This document shows, one piece after another, positions 34,159 through 41,022 of a DNA stretch of 42,644 bases (position 1 is its first letter; each line of letters begins with the position of its first letter). The notes beneath the pieces are model-generated. The model saw only the letters and a program-made list of their open reading frames with translations, ran no database searches and was not told the origin of the DNA. The stretch lies in assembly GCA_029218425.1 (NCBI GenBank), contig JAQXRH010000056.1, forward strand, positions 1 to 42,644, in the 5' to 3' direction. Position numbers and translations under genes: made by a program. This DNA is from Bacteroidales bacterium. GTDB taxonomy: Bacteria > Bacteroidota > Bacteroidia > Bacteroidales > Muribaculaceae.

Positions 34159-35112
34159 TCAGAGGCGCCATTCAGTGAAATTACCTTGTCGGTCAATATC
34201 ACCTAACTTCCCTTTTAATCGTGCTGCTGCCAATCCTTTTTTATCAAATTCGTCGGCATAATCATATCTGAACGAGATAACTACATTATCCGCTTTGTCG
34301 ATGAACCCCCATTTTTCATCGGACTCAACATTGGCCCATCCTTCATTGAAACGACCGGCATCATCATATTTGAACGGTATAATAACATTATCATTTTTGT
34401 CGATGAACCCCCACTTCCCGTTGAATTTGACTGCGGCCACTCCTTCATTAAAACTACGGGCATCATCATATCTGAACGGGATAACTATATTGTCAGCTTT
34501 GTCGATGAACCCCCACTTCCCATCGGATTTGACTGCGGCCAAACCTTCATTAAAATGACCGGCACAATCATATTTGAACGGAATCACTTCATCTCCTTTA
34601 TCGTTGAGAAATCCATATTTACCATTGTATCGCACGGACGCCATTCCTTCGTGGAAATCAGGGAACAGGTCGAGGTCTTCTCCATGATTAACCTCGCGTA
34701 TCAATTCACGTCCTGTTTTGTCAATAATAAATTCTTCATCGTTTAAACTCGCAAAATGCAATCCATTATTTGAACAGTCAGAAACATAGTCATACTTAAC
34801 GGGTATCACTTCATGTCCTGCTTTGTCGATACATCCCCAGGCAATCCCAAGCGCCACGGTTGCCAACCCTTCGGAGAAGGCCCATGCCTCGTCATACACG
34901 AAGGGAATTATCAATTTACCGGTTTCATTTATGTAACCCCACTTGCCGTTGAGTTTCACCGCTATCATGCCTTCGCTCATATCGCAGACGTCATCGTATA
35001 GGATTTCATTGCCGTCGTTGTCAATATAGCCGTATATGCATTCGTATTTCATGTTCGTTGAGCCATTATTGCCGTTTGTTGTCCTTATATCATCTTTTTT
35101 GTCGTTTCCCAT
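34159..35112 (-). CDS. WG-repeat protein
   Basis: A 317-residue cytoplasmic protein made almost entirely of WG (KWG) beta-repeats of about 23-30 residues. There are about eight to nine units of the form NEGLAAVKSDGKWGFIDKADNIVIPFRYDDA. The first is less regular, and the units from about residue 150 on are highly similar to each other at the DNA level. There is no signal peptide; a polar 20-residue N-terminus (MGNDKKDDIRTTNGNNGSTN) precedes the repeats. WG repeats are thought to form propeller-like interaction surfaces and occur with signalling and effector domains. It lies 31 bases after the FISUMP gene and 84 bases before the sigma start. Confidence 0.88.
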   Translation of the reverse strand: MGNDKKDDIRTTNGNNGSTNMKYECIYGYIDNDGNEILYDDVCDMSEGMIAVKLNGKWGYINETGKLIIPFVYDEAWAFSEGLATVALGIAWGCIDKAGHEVIPVKYDYVSDCSNNGLHFASLNDEEFIIDKTGRELIREVNHGEDLDLFPDFHEGMASVRYNGKYGFLNDKGDEVIPFKYDCAGHFNEGLAAVKSDGKWGFIDKADNIVIPFRYDDARSFNEGVAAVKFNGKWGFIDKNDNVIIPFKYDDAGRFNEGWANVESDEKWGFIDKADNVVISFRYDYADEFDKKGLAAARLKGKLGDIDRQGNFTEWRL

Positions 35113-35143
35113 TGTGGTATATGTTTTGTCGTTTTATAAAAAG

Positions 35144-35740
35144 TTAATTTCTCACGGGTCGGACGGATAGGCCGTAGGCACCAGGGTAATAAGCTATACC
35201 TGATTTTGAGGCATCAAAGAGAAGATGAACAGCGTTGCAGTCTCGTCCACTTCCCATGGAACTCCAGTAGTTGCCGGAGATGCCAAATTCTTCTAAACAT
35301 GGCGTGAAATCTTCGGCCGACTCGCAGCCATCAAACGGCGCCCACCATTTATATCCTGCGGCGGGGAGGAAGATGGAATTTCCGTTGACTTTGCTTGTCA
35401 CGATGTAGCCGTGGCTACTTCCTTTGACAGTCCATCTCCACTCGCAGCGGTCGATAAGTTCCTGAAACTCTTCCTTTGACGGGAGACGCCAGGGGGCGCC
35501 CCAGTTGGCTCGGGCCATGTCGCGACCGCTCCCGGCAATTTCCACGCATGGATGGGTGTAAAGTTCGCTGTCAATAATTCCGGCTTTGGTTTCCCCGAAG
35601 GCGAAGTAATCGCCGAGTTCTTCGGGAAGGTATGCGCCGAGATTGCATGTGGCCCACTTTACCGAGAGGCCGAGGTCGACGTACTCGTGGTCCATGCCGT
35701 AACTGTAGTTTTCGGGGGTGTATTGTTTGTTCTTTGCCAT
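35144..35740 (-). CDS. FISUMP-domain protein (Fibrobacter major-paralogue type)
   Basis: A 198-residue protein from the ATG at 35740 (MAKNKQYTPENY). It matches the widespread Bacteroidales FISUMP/DUF1566-like domain end to end: YVDLGLSVKWATCNLGA, ELGDYFAFGETK, WRLPSKEEFQELIDRCEW, NSIFLPAAGY, GNYWSSMGSGRDCNAVHLLF, YGLSVRPV. The fold is related to formylglycine-enzyme/C-type-lectin-like domains. Most relatives are secreted lipoproteins, but no signal peptide is present here, so it may act in the cytoplasm. A longer start at 35860 would overlap the thioredoxin-like gene and adds low-complexity residues. Function unknown. Confidence 0.85.
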   Translation of the reverse strand: MAKNKQYTPENYSYGMDHEYVDLGLSVKWATCNLGAYLPEELGDYFAFGETKAGIIDSELYTHPCVEIAGSGRDMARANWGAPWRLPSKEEFQELIDRCEWRWTVKGSSHGYIVTSKVNGNSIFLPAAGYKWWAPFDGCESAEDFTPCLEEFGISGNYWSSMGSGRDCNAVHLLFDASKSGIAYYPGAYGLSVRPVRN

Positions 35741-35765
35741 AGGTTGTAAAGATAATAAAAAGTAT

Positions 35766-36305
35766 TTAGAAAGCGGCGGCAATGTTGAAAATGATGTCGT
35801 AAAGTTTTTCGTCGAGGTTGGGTTTGTAGCCGACGATGGTCTGACGGATATCGTTGTCATTGCCGAGTGACATTATGACGGGGACTTCGTGCAAATCGTA
35901 TTGAGCGAGATAATTGAACAAGGCTTTGCAGCCGCCGATGAAATAGAGTTTTGAGGTTTCCCAACGGTTGTCGATGAAACGTTGGATAATGCGTTGCTTT
36001 TCATCTTCGGAGTCGTAGCAGGCGATGAAGTAGTTAGGTGAGTGCCAGCAGATGTCGATTAGGGGCATTTCTTCGCCGATGTAGTCACGAACCTCGCGTT
36101 CGGTGTCGCGGATACAGTCCATGGCTTTGTGGCACCAGTGGCAGTTTTCCCAATAGAAGGTGACGATGCAGGGGGTACGGAGCGTGAGGGTGACTTTCTC
36201 TCCGGCGATGTTGGTGACGGTGACGGGTTCGAACAGACGTGCGCTGGCGTTCATACAGATTGATGCTATTATGAGCATCAAGATGGTGAAGATTGACTTT
36301 TTCAT
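35766..36305 (-). CDS. Secreted thioredoxin-like protein
   Basis: A 179-residue exported protein with a signal peptide (about 1-22, MKKSIFTILMLIIASICMNASA). A thioredoxin-fold pattern follows: VTFYWENCHWCHKAMDCI carries the CHWC redox pair near residue 55, and EVPVIMSLGN supplies the cis-proline strand. An extra helix with further cysteines lies between. It probably handles disulfides in the periplasm. It is first of the six minus-strand genes and ends 25 bases before the FISUMP start, so co-transcription is likely, though a functional link is unproven. Confidence 0.8.
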   Translation of the reverse strand: MKKSIFTILMLIIASICMNASARLFEPVTVTNIAGEKVTLTLRTPCIVTFYWENCHWCHKAMDCIRDTEREVRDYIGEEMPLIDICWHSPNYFIACYDSEDEKQRIIQRFIDNRWETSKLYFIGGCKALFNYLAQYDLHEVPVIMSLGNDNDIRQTIVGYKPNLDEKLYDIIFNIAAAF

Positions 36306-36379
36306 ATCGGTTGTTTTTTAGTGTTTTATATAGGGACACAAAACCGTATATGAAATCTATCACTTGGAATGAAAAAATG

Positions 36380-37498
36380 TCAGTGGGGTAGGTGGAAGGT
36401 GATGTAGAGGGGGTAGTGGTCGGATGATTTGATGTTGCCGCGCCGGTAGCGCAGGGGTGCGATATTGCCTTTGTAGAGCACGTGGTCGATGTTGAAGAGG
36501 AAGCGGTCGCTATGGTAGGTGATGACGGGCCCGGTGGCTATGTCGTGGTGCACGGAGCGCATGTCGTCGCCGCAGATGGTGCGCATGGCGTAGCACCCGG
36601 CGATGTCGTTGAAGTCGCCCGAGATGACGATGTTGTTGTATCCTAACGAGTCGATTTGGTGGCGAAGCATCTGGGCTTGGAGGGCACGCAGGCGGAATGC
36701 TCCGGCGAGCTTGCGGTAGAGGGCGATGCCGGCACCTTTCATGTCGCGGCTTACGTCGCCTTCGGTGAACTGGTGGTAGACAATCTTGTCGTCCTCGTTG
36801 AGGCCGAAAGACTGGAGGTGGAGGCTGACTATGAGGATAGTGTCGTTGCCTATGACCGTTTCGGCGGCTTGCCATCCGGAGTATGGCGATTCGGGTTGTG
36901 GCAGGTCGATGGCTTTGAGCGGGTATTTGGATAGGATTGACACCATCTTTTCCTCTTTGGAGATGAAGTAGGGGTAGATGTCGTTGATGGAGTCGACTTG
37001 CGCGTCGTAGAGGCTACGGCGAGGCATGTCGACAATCATGCCTACTTCTTGGAGGCAAATGATGTCGGCCCCGGAGTGGATTATGGCCGATGCGGTGCGG
37101 TTGGTGTCGTCGGGGTAGCATTCTTCGGCGTCGACAAAACCATAGGTGTTGTAGCTCATCAGCCTTAGGATAGTGTCGTCGGCATCGGCATCTTTGGCTG
37201 AGAGATTGACGGGAAACCAATCGTTGATAGCCGGGATGGAGCATAGTAGCGCTATCCATTGCGCTATGGCCACCTTCTTGTTGATGAAGAGGTTGACGAG
37301 GCCGAGAGCCACGTTGGCGATGATGAGTATGGGGAAAGTCATGGCAAAGAGGGCCGGCCACGACGACTTGTCGGGGTTGAGGGCTCCGCTATTGGCCGAG
37401 ATGATAGTGGCGACGGCTACGGCGATGGTCATGGCGAGCCACAGCCATCGCAGTGGTGTGACTAAGCGAGATAGTAGGGAGCGTTGCTGAGATGCCAT
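36380..37498 (-). CDS. Endonuclease/exonuclease/phosphatase-family membrane protein
   Basis: A 372-residue protein from the ATG at 37498 (MASQQRSLLSRLVTP). Three N-terminal membrane helices (about 15-35, 47-66, 72-90) precede an EEP-fold phosphodiesterase domain. Catalytic landmarks are MSYNTYGF, DIICLQEVG, VSLHLQS, VISGDFNDIAG and the terminal SSDHYPLYI. This architecture is common in Bacteroidales next to rhomboid genes. The substrate (nucleic acid, phosphoinositide-like or lipid headgroup) is unknown. It follows the second rhomboid gene by 56 bases on the same strand. Confidence 0.9.
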   Translation of the reverse strand: MASQQRSLLSRLVTPLRWLWLAMTIAVAVATIISANSGALNPDKSSWPALFAMTFPILIIANVALGLVNLFINKKVAIAQWIALLCSIPAINDWFPVNLSAKDADADDTILRLMSYNTYGFVDAEECYPDDTNRTASAIIHSGADIICLQEVGMIVDMPRRSLYDAQVDSINDIYPYFISKEEKMVSILSKYPLKAIDLPQPESPYSGWQAAETVIGNDTILIVSLHLQSFGLNEDDKIVYHQFTEGDVSRDMKGAGIALYRKLAGAFRLRALQAQMLRHQIDSLGYNNIVISGDFNDIAGCYAMRTICGDDMRSVHHDIATGPVITYHSDRFLFNIDHVLYKGNIAPLRYRRGNIKSSDHYPLYITFHLPH

Positions 37499-37554
37499 CG
37501 GTGGTAACAATTTGGAAATGAAACAGGGAATAGGGAATAGGAAACAAGGGCGAG

Positions 37555-38451
37555 CTATTTTATGCGGCGGCTGATGTCGAAGAGCTGGCGCCGTTCGTCG
37601 GGCGATAGGGCAGTGTAGCCCGAGTGCTTGATTTTGTCGAGAATGGCGTCGAGGTTGCGGCGGTCGTCGTCGGCCGACGCGGCTGGTGCTGCGGAGCCGG
37701 ATGTCGCCTTTTTGCGGAATTTGAAACGGGCTTTGCGCGGAGCGTTGTTGCCATGGCCGAAAGCGCGGCGTAGCAACCGGGCTATGGCGTCGTATATCCG
37801 CCGTGCCGGACGGGTGATGTCGACGCCGTGGTTGTAGAGGAACCCGAACAGGCAGCCCATGACGATGCCGCCGAAGTGGGCTATATGGGCGCCGGCATTG
37901 TCGCCAACCAAACCGAGGGCGAAGAGGATGACAGCGGCAATGGCTATCCATTTGAGTTTCACGCTGCCTAAAAGCAGGAGGTTGACGCGGAAGTCGGGCA
38001 TCAGCATGGCAGTGGCTATGACAATCGCGATGACCGAAGCCGAAGCGCCGAGAAGCCAGCCGCCCACCGTGGCAAACGACAGTGCGCCAACGATATAGAA
38101 GATGGCTCCAGCTATGCCGCCGTATATGTAAAGCCATACGAGTTGGCTGGGGGAGCACCGCCACAGCAACAGTTTGCCGAAGCAGTAGAGGGTGATCAGG
38201 TTGAAGAGGATGTGGAACGGCGCGTAGTGGGTGGCCATGTATGAGAGCAACGTCCAGGGGCGATAGGCAAGCGATTGCATATCGGAGGGGAGCGCCAATT
38301 GGTCGACCACGGTGTTGATGTCCCAACCGCCTATGATGGCTATGATGCCGAGAAGGCGGAGGAGCAGGAATATGGCGACGTTGACTATCACCAAGATGGA
38401 GAGAGCCGAGAGCGACTTGAGCCGGTAGCGCAGGTTAGTAAATGCTGCCAT
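37555..38451 (-). CDS. Rhomboid-family intramembrane serine protease, second copy
   Basis: A 298-residue polytopic membrane protein with the rhomboid catalytic pair S137 in LLGASASVI and H192 in AHIAHFGGIVMG, plus H80 and N84 in FHILFNL. Six core helices are followed by a basic cytoplasmic tail (about 215-298) with a low-complexity Ala/Ser/Asp patch and LSPDERRQLFDISRRIK. The ATG at 38451 lies 17 bases inside the end of the preceding rhomboid gene, so the two are translationally coupled. The substrate is unknown. Confidence 0.9.
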   Translation of the reverse strand: MAAFTNLRYRLKSLSALSILVIVNVAIFLLLRLLGIIAIIGGWDINTVVDQLALPSDMQSLAYRPWTLLSYMATHYAPFHILFNLITLYCFGKLLLWRCSPSQLVWLYIYGGIAGAIFYIVGALSFATVGGWLLGASASVIAIVIATAMLMPDFRVNLLLLGSVKLKWIAIAAVILFALGLVGDNAGAHIAHFGGIVMGCLFGFLYNHGVDITRPARRIYDAIARLLRRAFGHGNNAPRKARFKFRKKATSGSAAPAASADDDRRNLDAILDKIKHSGYTALSPDERRQLFDISRRIK

Positions 38452-39184
38452 TGTTGAATAAGCCTTTCTTTTTCCAATAGAGAAGGATGAAGAATCCGAT
38501 GAGCATGCCGCCGAGATGGGCCATGTGGGCCACATCGTCGCCGGGGTTGTTGTTGAAGCTCTGAAGAAGTTCGAGTACGCCGTAGCCTATCACTACCCAA
38601 CGTGCTTGTATGGGTACGGGGATGAAGAACAGGTAGAGCGGCGCTTTCGGGAACATGTAGCCGAACGCGAGGAGGATGCCGAAGACGGCGCCCGAAGCAC
38701 CGATGACTTCGGTGTTGATGAGTCTCCACACGCGGAATACGTCGTTGTCTGGGAGGAACGGCACCTTTTCGGCTGGCACGTCGAGGTTGACGATCTGGTC
38801 GAGCGTGACACCGAAGGGGAGGTCACCGGCGTGGATCATGAAGGCGAAGACGCCGAGCTGGATGATGGCGGCGCCGATGCCGCATGATATGTAGTAGAAA
38901 AGGAAGCGGCGCGACCCTACGGCACGTTCGATGATGTTGCCGAACATGAAGAGCGCAAACATGTTGAAGAAGAGGTGGAAGAATTGCTCTTGCACGAACA
39001 TGTAAGTGACGATTTGCGCCGGGTTGAAGTCGTCGGACAGCGGATAGTGCAGGGCGCATATGTCCATGAACGTCGTCTTGGCAGAGTCGGGGAAAAATTG
39101 AAGCGCCAGCCATATGATGACGTTGACAATCAGCAGGTTCTTAGTGACGGGAGGGAGGTAGCGAAAGGAAGTGCCTAAGTTCAT
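38435..39184 (-). CDS. Rhomboid-family intramembrane serine protease, first copy
   Basis: A 249-residue membrane protease with S165 in IGASGAVFG and H223 in DVAHMAHLGGMLIG, plus the HLFFNM motif (H70, N74). Between helices three and four is an insert of about 40 residues (about 120-160, LPFGVTLDQIVNLDVPAEKV) not present in the second copy. It is the first gene of the rhomboid-rhomboid-EEP cluster, with a likely promoter at 39297-39304 and a terminator-like hairpin in its leader. Confidence 0.92.
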   Translation of the reverse strand: MNLGTSFRYLPPVTKNLLIVNVIIWLALQFFPDSAKTTFMDICALHYPLSDDFNPAQIVTYMFVQEQFFHLFFNMFALFMFGNIIERAVGSRRFLFYYISCGIGAAIIQLGVFAFMIHAGDLPFGVTLDQIVNLDVPAEKVPFLPDNDVFRVWRLINTEVIGASGAVFGILLAFGYMFPKAPLYLFFIPVPIQARWVVIGYGVLELLQSFNNNPGDDVAHMAHLGGMLIGFFILLYWKKKGLFNNGSIY

Positions 39185-39207
39185 TGCGAAATGGTTATAG
39201 TTGTATG

Positions 39208-39290
39208 AAAAAAGCCTGCATAGTCCATCGCAAGGCTTGATTAGTTGCCCAAAGCCGGTATGGTAGGAAAAACCGGCAATCTTGGGTCAG
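39208..39290 (-). ncRNA. Candidate small RNA or attenuated leader upstream of the rhomboid genes
   Basis: On the minus strand, TAAATTTG (39304-39297) is followed by a hairpin CCCAAG-ATT-GCCGG...CCGGC-TTTGGG (about 39286-39249). A second stem AAGCCTTGC...GCAGGCTT follows, ending in six T (39238-39209). The product would be about 83 bases, ending 24 bases before the rhomboid ATG. I do not recognise a known family. Confidence 0.4.
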
Positions 39291-39296
39291 GCGCAC

Positions 39297-39304
39297 AAAT
39301 TTAA
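39297..39304 (-). promoter_or_regulatory. -7 element for the rhomboid operon or small RNA
   Basis: CAAATTTA on the plus strand reads TAAATTTG on the minus strand; a second overlapping match lies about 10 bases upstream. Confidence 0.5.
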
Positions 39305-39612
39305 CAAATTTACCTGAGATAAGTTTTACATTTAAGCATTTTTGTGATAATGGCTGTGCTCCTGGTTGTAATGGCTTTCGCGGTTTATTGCGTGAAAATA
39401 AGGGGCCGGATGAGCCAATGGGCCGTGGAATACGTGCATGAAAGCTATATGAATGGGCGAGTCGGTAGTGGGGGCGCGATTGGTATGGGCTTAGGGATAG
39501 GGCATTATAGGAAATCAGATGAAAAAAAGAGGAATAAGAGAAAAAACCAAAAAAATCGTGGGGAAAAGATAAAAAAAACGTGCAAAAGTGTTGATAATTC
39601 AAAATTTAACTT

Positions 39613-39620
39613 TATATTTG
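39613..39620 (+). promoter_or_regulatory. -7 element of the HU-family gene
   Basis: TATATTTG, 40 bases before the ATG, in a very AT-rich leader. Confidence 0.6.
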
Positions 39621-39660
39621 CGAAAAATAATACCATAAACTCAATAAAAAACAACGCATT

Positions 39661-39933
39661 ATGAACAAAACAGAGTTAATCGGCGCTATTGCCGCAAAGG
39701 CTAACCTAACTAAAGTTGATGCTAAAAACGCACTTGATGCTGCTCTCGAAGCTATTGCTGGAGCACTTGCCGCCAACGACAAAGTAGCTATTCTCGGTTT
39801 CGGTACTTTCGCAGTACAGGAAAAGGGCGCACGCACAGGTATCAACCCTCGTACGAAAGAAAAAATTGAGATTCCCGCACGCAAGGCTATCAAATTCAAA
39901 GCCGGTGCCGACCTCGATGCAAAGGTAAAATAA
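39661..39933 (+). CDS. HU-family DNA-binding protein
   Basis: A 90-residue nucleoid protein of the HU/IHF family that bends and compacts DNA as a dimer. It matches the family end to end: MNKTELIGAIAAKANLTKVDAKNAL helices, GFGTFAVQEKGARTGINPRTKE for the beta-arm base with the intercalating Pro in NPRT, and AIKFKAGADLDAKVK at the end. It has its own strong promoter and a terminator 70 bases downstream. Confidence 0.96.
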   Translation: MNKTELIGAIAAKANLTKVDAKNALDAALEAIAGALAANDKVAILGFGTFAVQEKGARTGINPRTKEKIEIPARKAIKFKAGADLDAKVK

Positions 39934-40003
39934 GGAACTCCAATTATTGGTAACACAGCAACTGTAGACATAACACGGCTACAGTGTGATTCACTTTTTG
40001 AAT

Positions 40004-40045
40004 GAAAGAGCTTTTGACGCAATCAAGCTCTTTCGTTCTGTTTTT
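40004..40045 (+). terminator. Terminator of the HU-family gene
   Basis: GAAAGAGCTT (40004-40013) pairs with AAGCTCTTTC (40025-40034), followed by GTTCTGTTTTT. Confidence 0.85.
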
Positions 40046-40207
40046 GGCGCATTGCCCATCGTGGACGTCGTGATGCGCTGCCGTTGCACACAATGGCTTT
40101 GAATATGCTCCAACCATATTGTGTAGTGGGAGCGTTATCTCGCACTTCGCCACATAATACTCGACATCGAGGCATCTCTTGCCGAGGAGTTTTTCTCACC
40201 CGAACTG

Positions 40208-40462
40208 ATGGTGCGGTTGAGAAACGACGTGCTGCGGAAGACGCACACGGCAGACCTTGCCCGCGTCATCAACGCCATCCGAGGGCAAGTCGTTGATTTG
40301 CTCAATGGCGGCTCAATCAGAATGAGAGATATGATAGACGTGGTAAACCACATTCGATGCAATCCCGACTTGTTCCCGGAGTGGCACGCATCGGAAACGG
40401 CGAAGTTGTTTGCACCGCCTATCTTCAAAAACAAAAAGGAAGCTAAAGGCTACTTCTTTTGA
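40208..40462 (+). CDS. Unidentified protein, possibly 5'-truncated
   Basis: From the ATG at 40208 the product has 84 residues. The same frame stays open upstream to a stop at 40124-40126 and continues the same protein-like pattern (LALRHIILDIEASLAEEFFSPEL), yet offers no usual start codon. The real gene may therefore have lost its 5' end or use an atypical start. The sequence is helical and charged, with no motif I recognise, and ends in FKNKKEAKGYFF. It lies between the HU terminator and a long inverted repeat, at the entry to the accessory region. Confidence 0.5.
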   Translation: MVRLRNDVLRKTHTADLARVINAIRGQVVDLLNGGSIRMRDMIDVVNHIRCNPDLFPEWHASETAKLFAPPIFKNKKEAKGYFF

Positions 40463-40568
40463 TGAACATTTGGCGGTAGTCGAGTGCCTATATCTTCTTT
40501 CAGCATTGCGTCTGCTATAATTAAAACGAGAGTTATGACACGGAGCACTGATTTTATTTCACAAAGTT

Positions 40569-40669
40569 AGAAGCGGCGTTCACTAAGTCAAGGACAAGCA
40601 CGTTGGCTGCCATTCTCATTCTTCCGATGCGCAGACCAATCCTTGACAGCCGCTCCCTATGCCGCTTCT
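40569..40669. ncRNA. Long nested inverted repeat, candidate structured RNA
   Basis: Three stems nest: AGAAGCGGC/GCCGCTTCT (40569-40577 with 40661-40669), GTCAAGGA/TCCTTGAC (40587-40594 with 40640-40647), and TTGGCTGC/GCAG-a-CCAA (40603-40610 with 40631-40639). On the plus strand the outer stem is followed by TTTTGGTTTGTT. A minus-strand frame without a start codon (40554-40724) also runs through it, so a decayed gene is an alternative. Confidence 0.4.
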
Positions 40670-40730
40670 TTTGGTTTGTTCGTAAAATCGAACGTGCTTC
40701 GGCACATAACTCTTTAAATTCGTTTTAATT

Positions 40731-40973
40731 ATGATTACAGCAGACTTTTTAATGAAAGAAGAAACTATCGTTACTATCGGCGACTACTCGCTCAAATGCC
40801 CGGAGGGCAAAAGAAGTTTTTACGCCTTCGTCACTTTTGATGATTTTTCAACGGTGCATTGGACCAACATCATCGCCTCAAACCGCTCTTGCGCACTCAA
40901 ACAAATCTTGGAACGCTTCGCTGATTGCTCCGAATTCATTCATTCAATCTCTCTACACGAATCGGAAGATTGA
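40731..40973 (+). CDS. Small unidentified protein
   Basis: An 80-residue protein, MITADFLMKEETIVTIGDYS at the start, with no signal peptide or membrane segment. The pattern of strands followed by a helix (NRSCALKQILERFADCSEF) looks like a small folded domain, but I do not recognise it. The ATG follows AT-rich sequence (TTTAAATTCGTTTTAATT). It is probably part of the accessory region with its neighbours. Confidence 0.6.
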   Translation: MITADFLMKEETIVTIGDYSLKCPEGKRSFYAFVTFDDFSTVHWTNIIASNRSCALKQILERFADCSEFIHSISLHESED

Positions 40974-41022
40974 GCCGCTCATCGACAACAAAGGCTCCCA
41001 CATCGGGAGTCTTTTGCTATTG

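Larger units (their letters stand above)
39185..39660. other. Divergent regulatory region between rhomboids and HU
   Basis: The left part (39200-39304, minus strand) holds a promoter and two hairpins. The right part (39340-39600) is AT-rich with no credible gene. The HU promoter is at 39613-39620. Confidence 0.55.

Noticed and set aside
37499-38326. N-terminal extension of the EEP gene overlapping the second rhomboid
   Set aside because: The extra residues are Arg/His/Pro-rich, lie out of frame over the rhomboid gene, and the normal EEP protein starts at the ATG at 37498.
39344-39664. Open frame of 106 codons upstream of the HU gene
   Set aside because: It runs through the HU promoter and overlaps its start; the second half is Lys/Asn-rich translation of AT-rich DNA.
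40554-40724. Minus-strand open frame reading MRMAANVLVLDLVNAASNF near its end
   Set aside because: The pattern looks protein-like, but no start codon exists for most of it and it coincides with a nested inverted repeat; kept only as an alternative reading of that feature.
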